This document shows, piece by piece, positions 56,874-64,000 of a stretch of 64,000 nt of DNA. The notes under the pieces were generated by a model, which saw nothing but the letters and a program-made list of their open reading frames with translations, did no database searches and was not told the origin of the DNA. The position numbers and the translations under genes were made by a program. Within the stretch, counting starts at the first letter, position 1. Each line of letters begins with the position of its first letter. The DNA comes from Rhodospirillales bacterium (GTDB lineage Bacteria; Pseudomonadota; Alphaproteobacteria; Reyranellales; Reyranellaceae): positions 41,942-105,941 of the forward strand of contig JACPOB010000084.1 of the NCBI GenBank assembly GCA_016185145.1. The letters are read 5' to 3'.

Positions 56874-57368
56874 ATGACGACGATGACTTTCGACAGATTG
56901 GCTTATGTCGACCGGCTCACGGCAGCGGGCTTCAACGAGCCTCAGGCGCGCGCCATGGCCGACGGACTCGATCAGGCGTTGCGAGAGGAAGTTGCTACCA
57001 AGAGCGATATCGCCCTCCTGAAGGGCGATACCGCTTCGGTCAGAGGTGACGTGCTGGCGGTCAAGAACGACATCGCCCTCCTGAAGAGTGATATCGCTTC
57101 GGTCAAAGGCGACATGTCAGCGGTCAAGAGCAACATCGTCTTCCTCAAGGGTGATATCGCTTCGGTCAAAGGCGACATGTCGGCGGTCAAGAGCGACATC
57201 GTCTTCCTCAAGGGTGATATCGCTTCGGTCAAAGGCGACCTTCTGGTCGTCAAGAGCGAGTTGCTGGCTGCGATGAAGGCCGACAAGATCGACTTGCTGA
57301 AATGGGTCATCATGCTGATCGTCGGCCAGACCGCTGTCTTTACGGCGCTCAAGCTTCTTGGCCGGTAG
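56874..57368 (+). CDS. Coiled-coil protein with C-terminal membrane anchor (DUF1640-like)
   Basis: 164 residues from the ATG at 56874. N-terminus DRLAYVDRLTAAGFNEPQARAMADGL, typical of DUF1640/CCDC90-like proteins. Residues about 45-128 are a heptad coiled coil made of four near-identical 21-residue units (DIASVKGD, MSAVKS). The end is a membrane helix (WVIMLIVGQTAVFTALKLL). In eukaryotes relatives sit in the mitochondrial inner membrane; bacterial function is unknown. Repeat number may vary by slippage. Confidence 0.85.
   Translation: MTTMTFDRLAYVDRLTAAGFNEPQARAMADGLDQALREEVATKSDIALLKGDTASVRGDVLAVKNDIALLKSDIASVKGDMSAVKSNIVFLKGDIASVKGDMSAVKSDIVFLKGDIASVKGDLLVVKSELLAAMKADKIDLLKWVIMLIVGQTAVFTALKLLGR
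57006..57257 (+). repeat. In-gene tandem repeat, 4 units of 63 bases
   Basis: Units start at 57006, 57069, 57132 and 57195; the middle two are almost identical (GATATCGCTTCGGTCAAAGG in each). 63 bases is 21 codons, three heptads, so unit gain or loss keeps frame and coiled-coil register. Confidence 0.9.
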
Positions 57369-57536
57369 ACCGCCCTGGCCAGCGTCCTCAGAGCACCCCG
57401 CACGAGATCCGACAACCTGCATAGTTCCGCCATGGAGACATGGGGCGTTATAGACGCGCCGCCAAGCCGGATTGACGCAAGTTGGGAAATGCGAGGATCG
57501 ACTTGTCGATGACTTGGACGCCCATGAGGGCGCCCA

Positions 57537-57775
57537 TGTGGGATCGCTGTCCTTTAGCAGGTAGCCGGTGGCGCCGGCCTCGATCGCCTTGATGACGGGT
57601 GGTCGTCGGCCAGCATAGAGATGACCATGAACTCGGCGTCGGGCTGGCGTTCGCACGACAGCCGGATGACCTGAACGCCATGGCCCTCTGGCAGGCTAAA
57701 GTCGGTAGTCAAGAGATCAATGGCAGGATCGACGATGCGCCTCGTCGCCTCACCAGTGTTGCACAAGCCCAGCCA
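57537..57775 (-). pseudogene. Remnant of a NarL-type response regulator receiver domain
   Basis: On the minus strand one frame reads GEATRRIVDPAIDLLTTDFSLPEGHGVQVIRL and AEFMVISMLADDHP, then another frame continues VIKAIEAGATGYLLKDSDP; the frame changes at about 57597. This matches the second half of a NarL/LuxR receiver domain, with the phosphorylated Asp region and the GATGYLLKD signature. The output domain and clear start are missing. Confidence 0.7.
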
Positions 57776-58003
57776 GCCGTCCGTCCGGCCAGTCGGCGCA
57801 TTGTTTATCCGACAGCTTGGGCGCGCCCGGCCCGGCGTTGCCGCCATGCCACGTCGCGCGCCATCGGCCTGATCGCCGGGCTCCCGAGGCAAAACCGCCA
57901 GACCAAGGGGCGCAGTCCGGCAAAGCCGGGAGGGCGGCGCGCCGGCGCGTTGGCGAATAGCAGCGCCTTGCTCATGATCGCCTTAGTGCCCCGTCGTTGG
58001 CGT

Positions 58004-59428
58004 TCAACCCACCTTCTTCACGGGCGGGATGACCCAGGAGCCGTCGATGATCGATGGATTCTTCTCGTTCGGCCAATACAGCCTCAGCATGAGAGCGAAC
58101 TCGCCGGCGGGGGCCGGCAACCAGTTCGACTCCAATGCCGCGCCGGGCGAGTCCTTCTGAAGGTAGAGCGTCACCGATCCATCCGCGTTCGGCTTCAAGT
58201 TCTGCCGTGGGCTGATCGAGTAGCGATTGAGTGGGTTCGCCACGAAGAAGTAGTTCGTATCGTACATGGTCAGCGACCAGAAGCCCTGCGCCGGAGGCAG
58301 TTGACCCTTCGGGAAGGTGAGGGTGTAGGCATGGGATCCGCTGTAGACGACGCTGGCGGCATCCTGCCGTGAAACCGGATACACCGCGTCTTGCGGGCGA
58401 TTTGCGCCGAGCCCGATCGCCGTCACCAGCGCCCGCATGAGGTAGTCGGTCCCGTAGAGACCGGTCTTGGTCGTGTAGCTCCAGCCGTTGATGGCCTTCA
58501 TCTCCTTGTTGATCTTGTACTGAAGCATGATCTGCTCGAAGCCGAGATCGGGGACACGCTTGGCGAGATCCGGTGCGAGCTTTGCCGGGTCGAATCGGCC
58601 CGGCGTGAGGCCGATGCGGGCGAAGCTCGCGACGGCGGCCGCGTCGGCCGCCGCCGGCGGGTTCGATTTCATCAGCTCGGCCAGCAAGGTGAAGTATGCG
58701 GTCGCATCGAGCCGATTCACCTGGTCGCGCACGGCGGTCTTCATGTCGATGGCGGGGTCTACCTTGCCTTCCGGCGGCGTGTAGGGCTTGCCGTAGGCGC
58801 TGAGCGGCACAAGCTTCATCTGATCCTGCACGGCGTGCACGGCCGCGTAGTCTTCCGGCGTACCGGTGCAGTAGATGCGGCCGAGCAACCACACGATGTT
58901 GGTCGGCGATTTGTACTCGGTGACGCCGGCCGGCAGGGTGCCCTTCCAGCCCGGTCCGGTGATGGCGTAGGTGTGTGCTGCCGTCCCGGTCGTCCGCTTG
59001 CCGGGCACCTGGAACACGCTGGTCCAACCGTCCAGGAACGGCATCAGGAAGTAGCGGTCCTTCATGTCCGGAAGGCTGAGCACCCAGGGTTCGGCGCCCA
59101 CGTCGAAGAACGCAGTCGTGTAGAGCGTATCGGCGTTGGGCGCCGTGACGTCCCTGAACGACGCATTGGGATACTCGCGCATCCTGATGAACTGGCCCAT
59201 CGGGGCGCGCCTGCCATCGGGCTTCGCGACATTGGTCAACACGCGGCGGGTCAGCTCCATCGTCACCAGCGGATAGCCAAAGATGTAGGCATTGATCGCC
59301 GTGCCGAGATCGTCGGAGCGATCCGGTACGCTGGCGAAGTCGGAAACCTGCGCTCGCAAAGGGGCGCCAAGGCCGGACGAGAGAAACCCGAGCGATCCCA
59401 AGGCGATGGAACGGCGAGATAGCGGCAT
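58004..59428 (-). CDS. DUF1254/DUF1214 secreted protein
   Basis: 474 residues from the ATG at 59428 with AGGAAGGAG upstream. A twin-Arg-type signal (LSRRSIALGSLGFLSSGLGAPLRA) leads into a DUF1254 domain (AYIFGYPLVTMELTRRV, NADTLYTTAFFDV, RYFLMPFLDGW) and a C-terminal DUF1214 (GFWSLTMYDTNYFFVANPLNRYSI). Such proteins are common near outer-membrane proteins but their role is unknown. It is 28 bases downstream of a barrel gene on the same strand. Confidence 0.9.
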   Translation of the reverse strand: MPLSRRSIALGSLGFLSSGLGAPLRAQVSDFASVPDRSDDLGTAINAYIFGYPLVTMELTRRVLTNVAKPDGRRAPMGQFIRMREYPNASFRDVTAPNADTLYTTAFFDVGAEPWVLSLPDMKDRYFLMPFLDGWTSVFQVPGKRTTGTAAHTYAITGPGWKGTLPAGVTEYKSPTNIVWLLGRIYCTGTPEDYAAVHAVQDQMKLVPLSAYGKPYTPPEGKVDPAIDMKTAVRDQVNRLDATAYFTLLAELMKSNPPAAADAAAVASFARIGLTPGRFDPAKLAPDLAKRVPDLGFEQIMLQYKINKEMKAINGWSYTTKTGLYGTDYLMRALVTAIGLGANRPQDAVYPVSRQDAASVVYSGSHAYTLTFPKGQLPPAQGFWSLTMYDTNYFFVANPLNRYSISPRQNLKPNADGSVTLYLQKDSPGAALESNWLPAPAGEFALMLRLYWPNEKNPSIIDGSWVIPPVKKVG

Positions 59429-59456
59429 GCGAATGCTCCTTCCTGACATGAAACGT

Positions 59457-60428
59457 CTAGAACCGAATGGCGGCGCCGACGATCGGGCCGTGCAGCACCA
59501 TGTCGATGGCGCTCACGGCATTTCCCGAGCCGGTCGCGTAATTGACGCCGAGGGCTCGGTATCCGATTCCGGCAACGAGCTGATAACCCGTGAACTGCCA
59601 CGCATAGCTGTAGAGCGCGGCAGCTTGCCAGGTGATGGAGCTCTGAAGGCCGAAGCCGCCGATGTCACCTCGCAGCGTGACCTTTTGCGCAGGCGTCAGC
59701 TGGTGGCGCAGACGCAGCCCGACCAGCGGGTCGATCCAGGTAAGGCTGCCGCTCCCGGTCGTGGAGAAGCCGATGCCGCGTTGGAATCCGAGTCGGCTGA
59801 GATCGACCGCACCAATGACGTCGTAGTTGACATCCACCGCCTGGTTCCAGATGCGAAAACCCAGCAGTGCGTCCAGCGCGGTCGAGGAACCTTCCGAGCC
59901 GGACCAGCGGTGCAGCTCGTACAGCCCGCCGGTCTCGACGATCGTCATCGAGTAGGTCAGGGCAGCGTTCGCCGTGGTGCTGACTTTCAGCCCCGCCACC
60001 GGGTTGCGATCGTTCAGCATCGTGTTCGTGAAGCCGAGCCTGGCGAACACCAGGTCGGCATAGAATCCGATGCGGCCCTTGTCCGCCTCGAAGTACCCCA
60101 TGTAACCGATCAGCGAATCGCTTTTCTGCAGGAGCTGAATGAAGCTGGCGTCGAAATCGACGGTCCGGCCCTTGGCTGTCGTCGAGCCGGCCGCGCTCAT
60201 CAGCCAGCCATAAGCTGCGGCCTCGAAGCGCCAGGGATCCGGGTCGTTGGCCGCCGGGGCGGCGGCTTCACGGGCCTCCTCGGCGGCCGCCGGCTGGCCA
60301 ACGAGACTCACGCCGATGAGAACGCTCCATGCCCCGACCAGGATCGAGCGCGGCACACCCGCTCGTGCCAAAGTAAAACTCCCGCTTCCAAGTCCGAACC
60401 CGTCGCGCCGCGGTGAACGACGCGGCAT
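59457..60428 (-). CDS. Outer-membrane beta-barrel protein
   Basis: 323 residues with an ATG at 60428; a GTG at 60356 would give a more standard signal peptide (PRSILVGAWSVLIGVSLVGQ). The mature chain alternates polar and hydrophobic residues and ends with aromatic AAIRF, like an outer-membrane barrel (DPWRFEAAAYGWLM, GIGYRALGVNYATGSG). The pair with the DUF1254 gene and the divergent AraC gene suggests one regulated unit. Confidence 0.8.
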   Translation of the reverse strand: MPRRSPRRDGFGLGSGSFTLARAGVPRSILVGAWSVLIGVSLVGQPAAAEEAREAAAPAANDPDPWRFEAAAYGWLMSAAGSTTAKGRTVDFDASFIQLLQKSDSLIGYMGYFEADKGRIGFYADLVFARLGFTNTMLNDRNPVAGLKVSTTANAALTYSMTIVETGGLYELHRWSGSEGSSTALDALLGFRIWNQAVDVNYDVIGAVDLSRLGFQRGIGFSTTGSGSLTWIDPLVGLRLRHQLTPAQKVTLRGDIGGFGLQSSITWQAAALYSYAWQFTGYQLVAGIGYRALGVNYATGSGNAVSAIDMVLHGPIVGAAIRF

Positions 60429-60468
60429 CGCGCCGGCAATCTAGACGCAAGGCCCGCCGCTCTTTTCG

Positions 60469-60591
60469 CATTTCGCGACACCAGGAGCGGATTTTCCTGT
60501 GGCAGTTTCGGCACTGTGGACAAGCCACAGTGTACTCCCCACATTTCGTCACGATTTCTCATTTCGCGACACAACCAGTCGATTGTCCGTG
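60469..60591. promoter_or_regulatory. Direct repeat in the divergent AraC spacer
   Basis: CATTTCGCGACAC occurs at 60469-60481 and 60560-60572, with similarity continuing about 18 bases further (AG, GATT, CC, GTG at matching positions). AraC regulators bind direct repeats, so these are candidate operators between the barrel/DUF1254 genes and the AraC gene. Confidence 0.55.
60512..60532. promoter_or_regulatory. Perfect dyad between the direct repeats
   Basis: CACTGTGG / CCACAGTG around ACAAG, midway between the two direct repeats. It could be a second regulator's site. Confidence 0.5.
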
Positions 60592-60633
60592 ACGTCGTCA
60601 ATTCGCAGGCCCACCTCCGGCGAAGCCTTCAAC

Positions 60634-61665
60634 ATGGTGCAGGTGGGCACGGTTCGTGCCGGACCGCTGTCGGGTCTGCCTGGCGCCTTGAGTACCTTCG
60701 GCCTCGCGTCTGGCCCGTTGCTCCATGAGATCGGACTACCGCCCACTACGTTCAGCAACGCAGGGAACCTGGTCGAATTGGGCAAGGCCGTCCGGCTTCT
60801 GGCGTTGGCGATGGAACGAACCAGCTGCCCGCACCTTGGACTGCTCTGCGCTGAACGCCTGCGGCTGGACGATCTCGGCATCATTGGCCGTGTGGCTCGC
60901 AATGCGGCCGACGTAGGCAGTGGCCTGCGCGGCTTGATCCTCAACCTTCATCTCAATGGCCATACGTTCGTTCCCGTCCTGGCAGTGACATCCGGCCTGG
61001 CGGAACTCGTCTTGAGATTGGCGGTCGATGTCGAGGGCGACACGAGTCCTGCAATCGACCTTGGAATGGCAATCGCCTGCATGGCATTGCGGACCTTGTG
61101 CGGACCTGGCTGGACACCGGTGGAAATCCTGATGGCCCGTCGGCAGCCCGCCAGCCGCGAGCCCTATGACAGGTTTTTCGGCGTGCCCGTGCAGTTCGGC
61201 CGGGAGTACAACGTTGTGGCCTTCCCGGCGACGTGGCTGAGGCAACAGGTGCACGGCGCCAACCCGGCAAAACGAAAGCTGCTCGAGCGTGAGTTGGCGG
61301 TCGTTGCCCAGCGGCATCGTCTGCCCGCAGCCACCATGGCGCGGCGTGCCTTGCTGACGTGCATGGCACGCGGGGACGTGTCGATGGAGGCGGTCGCAGC
61401 GAGCGTCGGCCTTCACGCCCGAACACTCAATCGCCGCCTGGCACGCGAAGGGACTTCGGTGTTCGAACTCCTGAAGGAGGAACGCTATCGGATCGCACGT
61501 GATCTCCTGGCGAACACCCCATTGCAGATCTCCGAAGTCGCGGCCACGCTCCTCTATTCGAGCGTCGGCAGTTTCACCCGTGCCTTCCAGGGCTGGTCGC
61601 ATGAAAGTCCCAGCGACTGGCGCGTGAAGCGCGGCTCGCGGCGCGGTCCGAGCGCAAAATTGTAA
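60634..61665 (+). CDS. AraC-family regulator (arabinose-binding-type N-domain)
   Basis: 343 residues from the ATG at 60634; an upstream frame exists but crosses the operator repeats. N-terminal ligand domain of the OruR/ArgR-like type (about 15-200), then AraC helix-turn-helices (MEAVAASVGLHARTLNRRLAREG, LQISEVAATLLYSSVGSFTRAFQGWSHESPSDWR). It likely controls the divergent barrel and DUF1254 genes. Confidence 0.9.
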   Translation: MVQVGTVRAGPLSGLPGALSTFGLASGPLLHEIGLPPTTFSNAGNLVELGKAVRLLALAMERTSCPHLGLLCAERLRLDDLGIIGRVARNAADVGSGLRGLILNLHLNGHTFVPVLAVTSGLAELVLRLAVDVEGDTSPAIDLGMAIACMALRTLCGPGWTPVEILMARRQPASREPYDRFFGVPVQFGREYNVVAFPATWLRQQVHGANPAKRKLLERELAVVAQRHRLPAATMARRALLTCMARGDVSMEAVAASVGLHARTLNRRLAREGTSVFELLKEERYRIARDLLANTPLQISEVAATLLYSSVGSFTRAFQGWSHESPSDWRVKRGSRRGPSAKL

Positions 61666-61694
61666 GCTGCAGGCAAGCGTGCCAAATAGCGGCG

Positions 61695-62987
61695 ATGGAT
61701 GACGTTCTCGATGGCCTGACCCACCTGCCGCTGCTCGCGCGCTTTGCAATTCTGATGACGGTCATCCTGGTCGTACCAGCCCTGTGCAAACGACTTCGGT
61801 TGCCCGCCGTCGTTGGCCTGCTGGGCTGTGGCGTCCTCTTCGGTCCGGCCGGCCTGCAAGTGGCCCAGAGCGGCTCCAGCACGGCCCATGACCTAGGCGA
61901 GATCGGCAAGCTGCTGCTGATGTTCTTCGCCGGAATGGAGATCGATCTCCTCGAGTTCAGGCGATTGCGCGCCAAGTCCCTGGGATTTGGCAGCCTGACT
62001 TTTGCCTTGCCCTTGCTGTGCGGTGCGGCAGCTGCGCTCGCCTTCGGCTATGGCTGGATCGCGGCCCTGCTGATCGGCTCGCTGCTCGCCTCCCACACCC
62101 TGCTCGGCTTTCCGATCGTCCAGGAGCTGGGATTGGCCCGCAACGAGGCCGTCGCGGTCACCATCGGTGCCACCGTGCTGACCGATATCCTCTCCCTGCT
62201 GGTTCTGGCCGTCTGCCTGCCGATCCACACCAGTGGATTCTCGGCCGGTCCGTTCGCCGCCCAGATCGTCGAGCTGCTGGTGTTCGTTCCGCTGGTGCTG
62301 GTGGGGCTGGGCAATGCGGGCCAGCTCCTCATGCGCAGGGTGCAGCGCAAGGAGGGGCAGTTCTGCGTGCTCCTGCTGATCGTCGCGATCGCCGCGATCG
62401 GCGCCGAGTTCATCCATCTGGAAGGTATCATCGGCGCCTTCCTGGCCGGTTTGGCCGTGAACCGGGCAGCGCGCGACACCGAAGCCAAGGAGGAGCTGGA
62501 GTTCATCGGCAACACGCTGTTCATTCCGCTCTTCTTCATCGGCATCGGGTTCCTGATCGACCTCGGCGTGTTCTACCGCACGGTGGTGACGCATTTCTGG
62601 CTCATCGCCTCGATCGTGGGCGGCCTCGTCGTCGGTAAGTTCGTCGCAGCACGCGCCGCCGGCCATGCCTTCGGTTACTCGTCGGCGCAGGCCAATCTGA
62701 TGTGGTCGCTTTCCCTGCCGCAGGTGGCGGCCACGCTCGCCGCCGCGCTGGTGGCCTACCAGGCGAAGAACGCCGAGGGGCAGCGACTGATCGACGAGCC
62801 GATCCTGAACACGATCATCGTGCTGATGGTCGTGACCTCGATCCTGGGCCCGGTCCTGACCGATGTCTTTGGCAGGCGCGTAGCGGCCCAGCGCGCCGCT
62901 GCGCGGCCGATGACAACTCCAGTGCCGTCACCGCAAGAAGACAGGCCCGCGCCCGCCTCGGGAACGCCGCTTCGCCAATCGGACTGA
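61695..62987 (+). CDS. CPA2-type monovalent cation/proton antiporter
   Basis: 430 residues, about 12 membrane helices, with KefB/NapA-like blocks: KRLRLPAVVGLLGCGVLFGP, LGEIGKLLLMFFAGMEIDL, LLASHTLLGFPIVQELGL, TIGATVLTDILSLLVLAV (transport Asp) and EGIIGAFLAGLAVNRA. No C-terminal RCK/TrkA domain. It exchanges Na+ or K+ for H+ at the inner membrane. It is 29 bases after the AraC gene. Confidence 0.9.
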   Translation: MDDVLDGLTHLPLLARFAILMTVILVVPALCKRLRLPAVVGLLGCGVLFGPAGLQVAQSGSSTAHDLGEIGKLLLMFFAGMEIDLLEFRRLRAKSLGFGSLTFALPLLCGAAAALAFGYGWIAALLIGSLLASHTLLGFPIVQELGLARNEAVAVTIGATVLTDILSLLVLAVCLPIHTSGFSAGPFAAQIVELLVFVPLVLVGLGNAGQLLMRRVQRKEGQFCVLLLIVAIAAIGAEFIHLEGIIGAFLAGLAVNRAARDTEAKEELEFIGNTLFIPLFFIGIGFLIDLGVFYRTVVTHFWLIASIVGGLVVGKFVAARAAGHAFGYSSAQANLMWSLSLPQVAATLAAALVAYQAKNAEGQRLIDEPILNTIIVLMVVTSILGPVLTDVFGRRVAAQRAAARPMTTPVPSPQEDRPAPASGTPLRQSD

Positions 62988-63157
62988 TTCGAGCGGCAAG
63001 CCAGGCTGGTTGCCTCCAGCCCGGGGCGCCTGCGCGGACCCTGCGGCGTTGTTATCCGCGAAATCCACAGAACCGTAACTTGGGTTCCGCATCGGGCTCG
63101 GCATATGACTTCACAGGGGCTGCGACCGCGGTCCCGGTCTCATCCTACAGGACCTCC

Positions 63158-63739
63158 ATGACGACTGTTGCCCATGCCGACAACGGCCGCGACCAGCGCC
63201 GCCTGCGTCCGATCCCGCGCTTCATCTTCGCCTCGCGCTGGCTGCAGCTGCCGCTCTACGTCGGACTGATCGTGGCCCAGGTGGTCTATGTCTACCTGTT
63301 CCTCAAGGAACTGATCCATCTCGTGGCGGAAAGCCCCAGCGTCACCGAGCAGCAGGCCATGCTGATCGTGCTTGGCCTGATCGACGTGGTGATGATCTCC
63401 AACCTGCTGATCATGGTGATCGTCGGCGGCTACGAGACCTTCGTGTCACGCATGGAGCTGAACAAGCATCCCGACCAGCCGGAATGGCTGAGCCACGTCA
63501 ATGCCAGCGTGCTCAAGATCAAGCTCGCCATGGCCATCATCGGCATCTCGTCGATCCATCTGCTGCGGACCTTCATCGAGGCGGGCCAGCTCGGCAGGGC
63601 CAACGCGGCCATCACCGAGTCCGGCATCATGTGGCAGTCGATCATCCATGGCCTGTTCATCCTGTCGGCGATCGGCATCGCCATCGTCGACTGGATCTCG
63701 CAGCAGACCGGCGCGGCGCCCAAGGACGGGCATCATTAG
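63158..63739 (+). CDS. YqhA/UPF0114 family membrane protein
   Basis: 193 residues from the ATG at 63158. Four membrane helices with the family pattern IFASRWLQLPLYVGLIVAQ, LGLIDVVMISNLLIMVIVGGYETFVSRM and KIKLAMAIIGISSIHLLRTFI. Function unknown; widespread in proteobacteria. It is followed by a family C repeat. Confidence 0.9.
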   Translation: MTTVAHADNGRDQRRLRPIPRFIFASRWLQLPLYVGLIVAQVVYVYLFLKELIHLVAESPSVTEQQAMLIVLGLIDVVMISNLLIMVIVGGYETFVSRMELNKHPDQPEWLSHVNASVLKIKLAMAIIGISSIHLLRTFIEAGQLGRANAAITESGIMWQSIIHGLFILSAIGIAIVDWISQQTGAAPKDGHH

Positions 63740-63742
63740 AGC

Positions 63743-63864
63743 GCTTCCTCCCCAGCGAAGCTGGGGAGGTGTCGGCGTCTTACGCCGACGGAGGGGTCAT
63801 GGGCATCAGCACTGCTGCTCATGACCCCTCCGTCCGCTTCGCGGACACCTCCCCACGCGAAAGC
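63743..63864. repeat. Palindromic repeat, family C, copy 2
   Basis: Same two-unit element as at 48854, in the opposite orientation: CTTCCTCCCCAGCGAAGCTG ... GGTCATGGGC ... GCTCATGACCCCTCCG ... ACACCTCCCCACGCG. It lies between the YqhA-like gene and a transposase end. Confidence 0.88.
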
Positions 63865-63875
63865 GTCTGTCGGAT

Positions 63876-64000
63876 TCACACATCGTGACCAACCAGGGAG
63901 GCGCCATACCTTATAGCGCGGAACTCTGCGAGACCGATGCGCATGACCTTGGGGCCGGGCTTTCCGTAGTAGCCGGTCCATCCGCCGAGGCGGGCGATCA
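63876..64000 (-). mobile_element. C-terminus of an IS4-type transposase (partial)
   Basis: The minus-strand frame reads IARLGGWTGYYGKPGPKVMR, then about 21 more residues and a TGA at 63876. The LGGWxGY..KPGP pattern is the conserved end of many IS4-family transposases. The rest lies outside the window, so no inverted repeats can be checked. Confidence 0.7.

Noticed and set aside
57006..57257. Regular repeats considered as a CRISPR array
   Set aside because: Units are contiguous without spacers and are in frame in a coiled-coil gene.

Overview
The window is GC-rich DNA from what is most likely an alphaproteobacterium of the Reyranella / Bradyrhizobium kind. That is inferred from three things: the many peptide-type ABC transporters with acyl-CoA enzymes and a Bug-type binding protein, several families of palindromic intergenic repeats, and the style of the autotransporters. 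No rRNA or tRNA gene was found, so the assignment stays an inference.

Left part (1-23.8 kb): five autotransporters, all on the minus strand, in two groups. At 1-8.4 kb lie a protein cut by the window edge, its full-length paralogue, and one with a sialidase-like Asp-box propeller. At 17.2-23.8 kb lie two proteins with almost identical beta-barrels but different enzymatic passengers: a PAP2 phosphatase and a pepsin-like aspartic protease with two Asp-Thr-Gly sites. Between the groups are an ATC-hydrolase family gene, argC, a toxin-antitoxin pair, two class III nucleotide cyclases, a LysR regulator and small secreted proteins.

Middle part (24-37.3 kb): a winged-helix gene, a divergent LysR / acyl-CoA dehydrogenase pair, a 1 kb gene-poor stretch with a degenerate tandem repeat, a covalent-flavin oxidase, VanZ-like, alpha/beta hydrolase, CBS and PRC-barrel proteins, a frameshifted beta-propeller gene, a candidate small RNA with terminator, a phosphodiesterase and an SGNH hydrolase.

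Right part (37.3-55.2 kb): two dipeptide-type ABC systems (37.5-43.0 and 45.1-50.9 kb) flank a feruloyl-CoA-synthetase-like ligase. An acid phosphatase follows the second system. A convergent operon encodes a Bug binding protein, a flavin aromatic monooxygenase and an acyl-CoA dehydrogenase. Together this looks like an uptake and catabolism island for an aromatic or acyl compound. Palindromic elements of several families sit at nearly every junction. One lies in frame inside the ligase, one encodes the end of that ligase, and one is the exact centre of a larger inverted repeat formed by the tails of two facing binding-protein paralogues, next to a permease that has lost its 5' end.

Far right (55.2-64 kb): a comM/yifB gene broken by an out-of-frame deletion behind a near-consensus promoter, a coiled-coil protein with a 63-nt tandem repeat, a decayed response regulator, a DUF1254 protein and outer-membrane barrel divergent from an AraC regulator, a cation/proton antiporter, a YqhA-like membrane protein, and the C-terminus of an IS4-type transposase at the edge.
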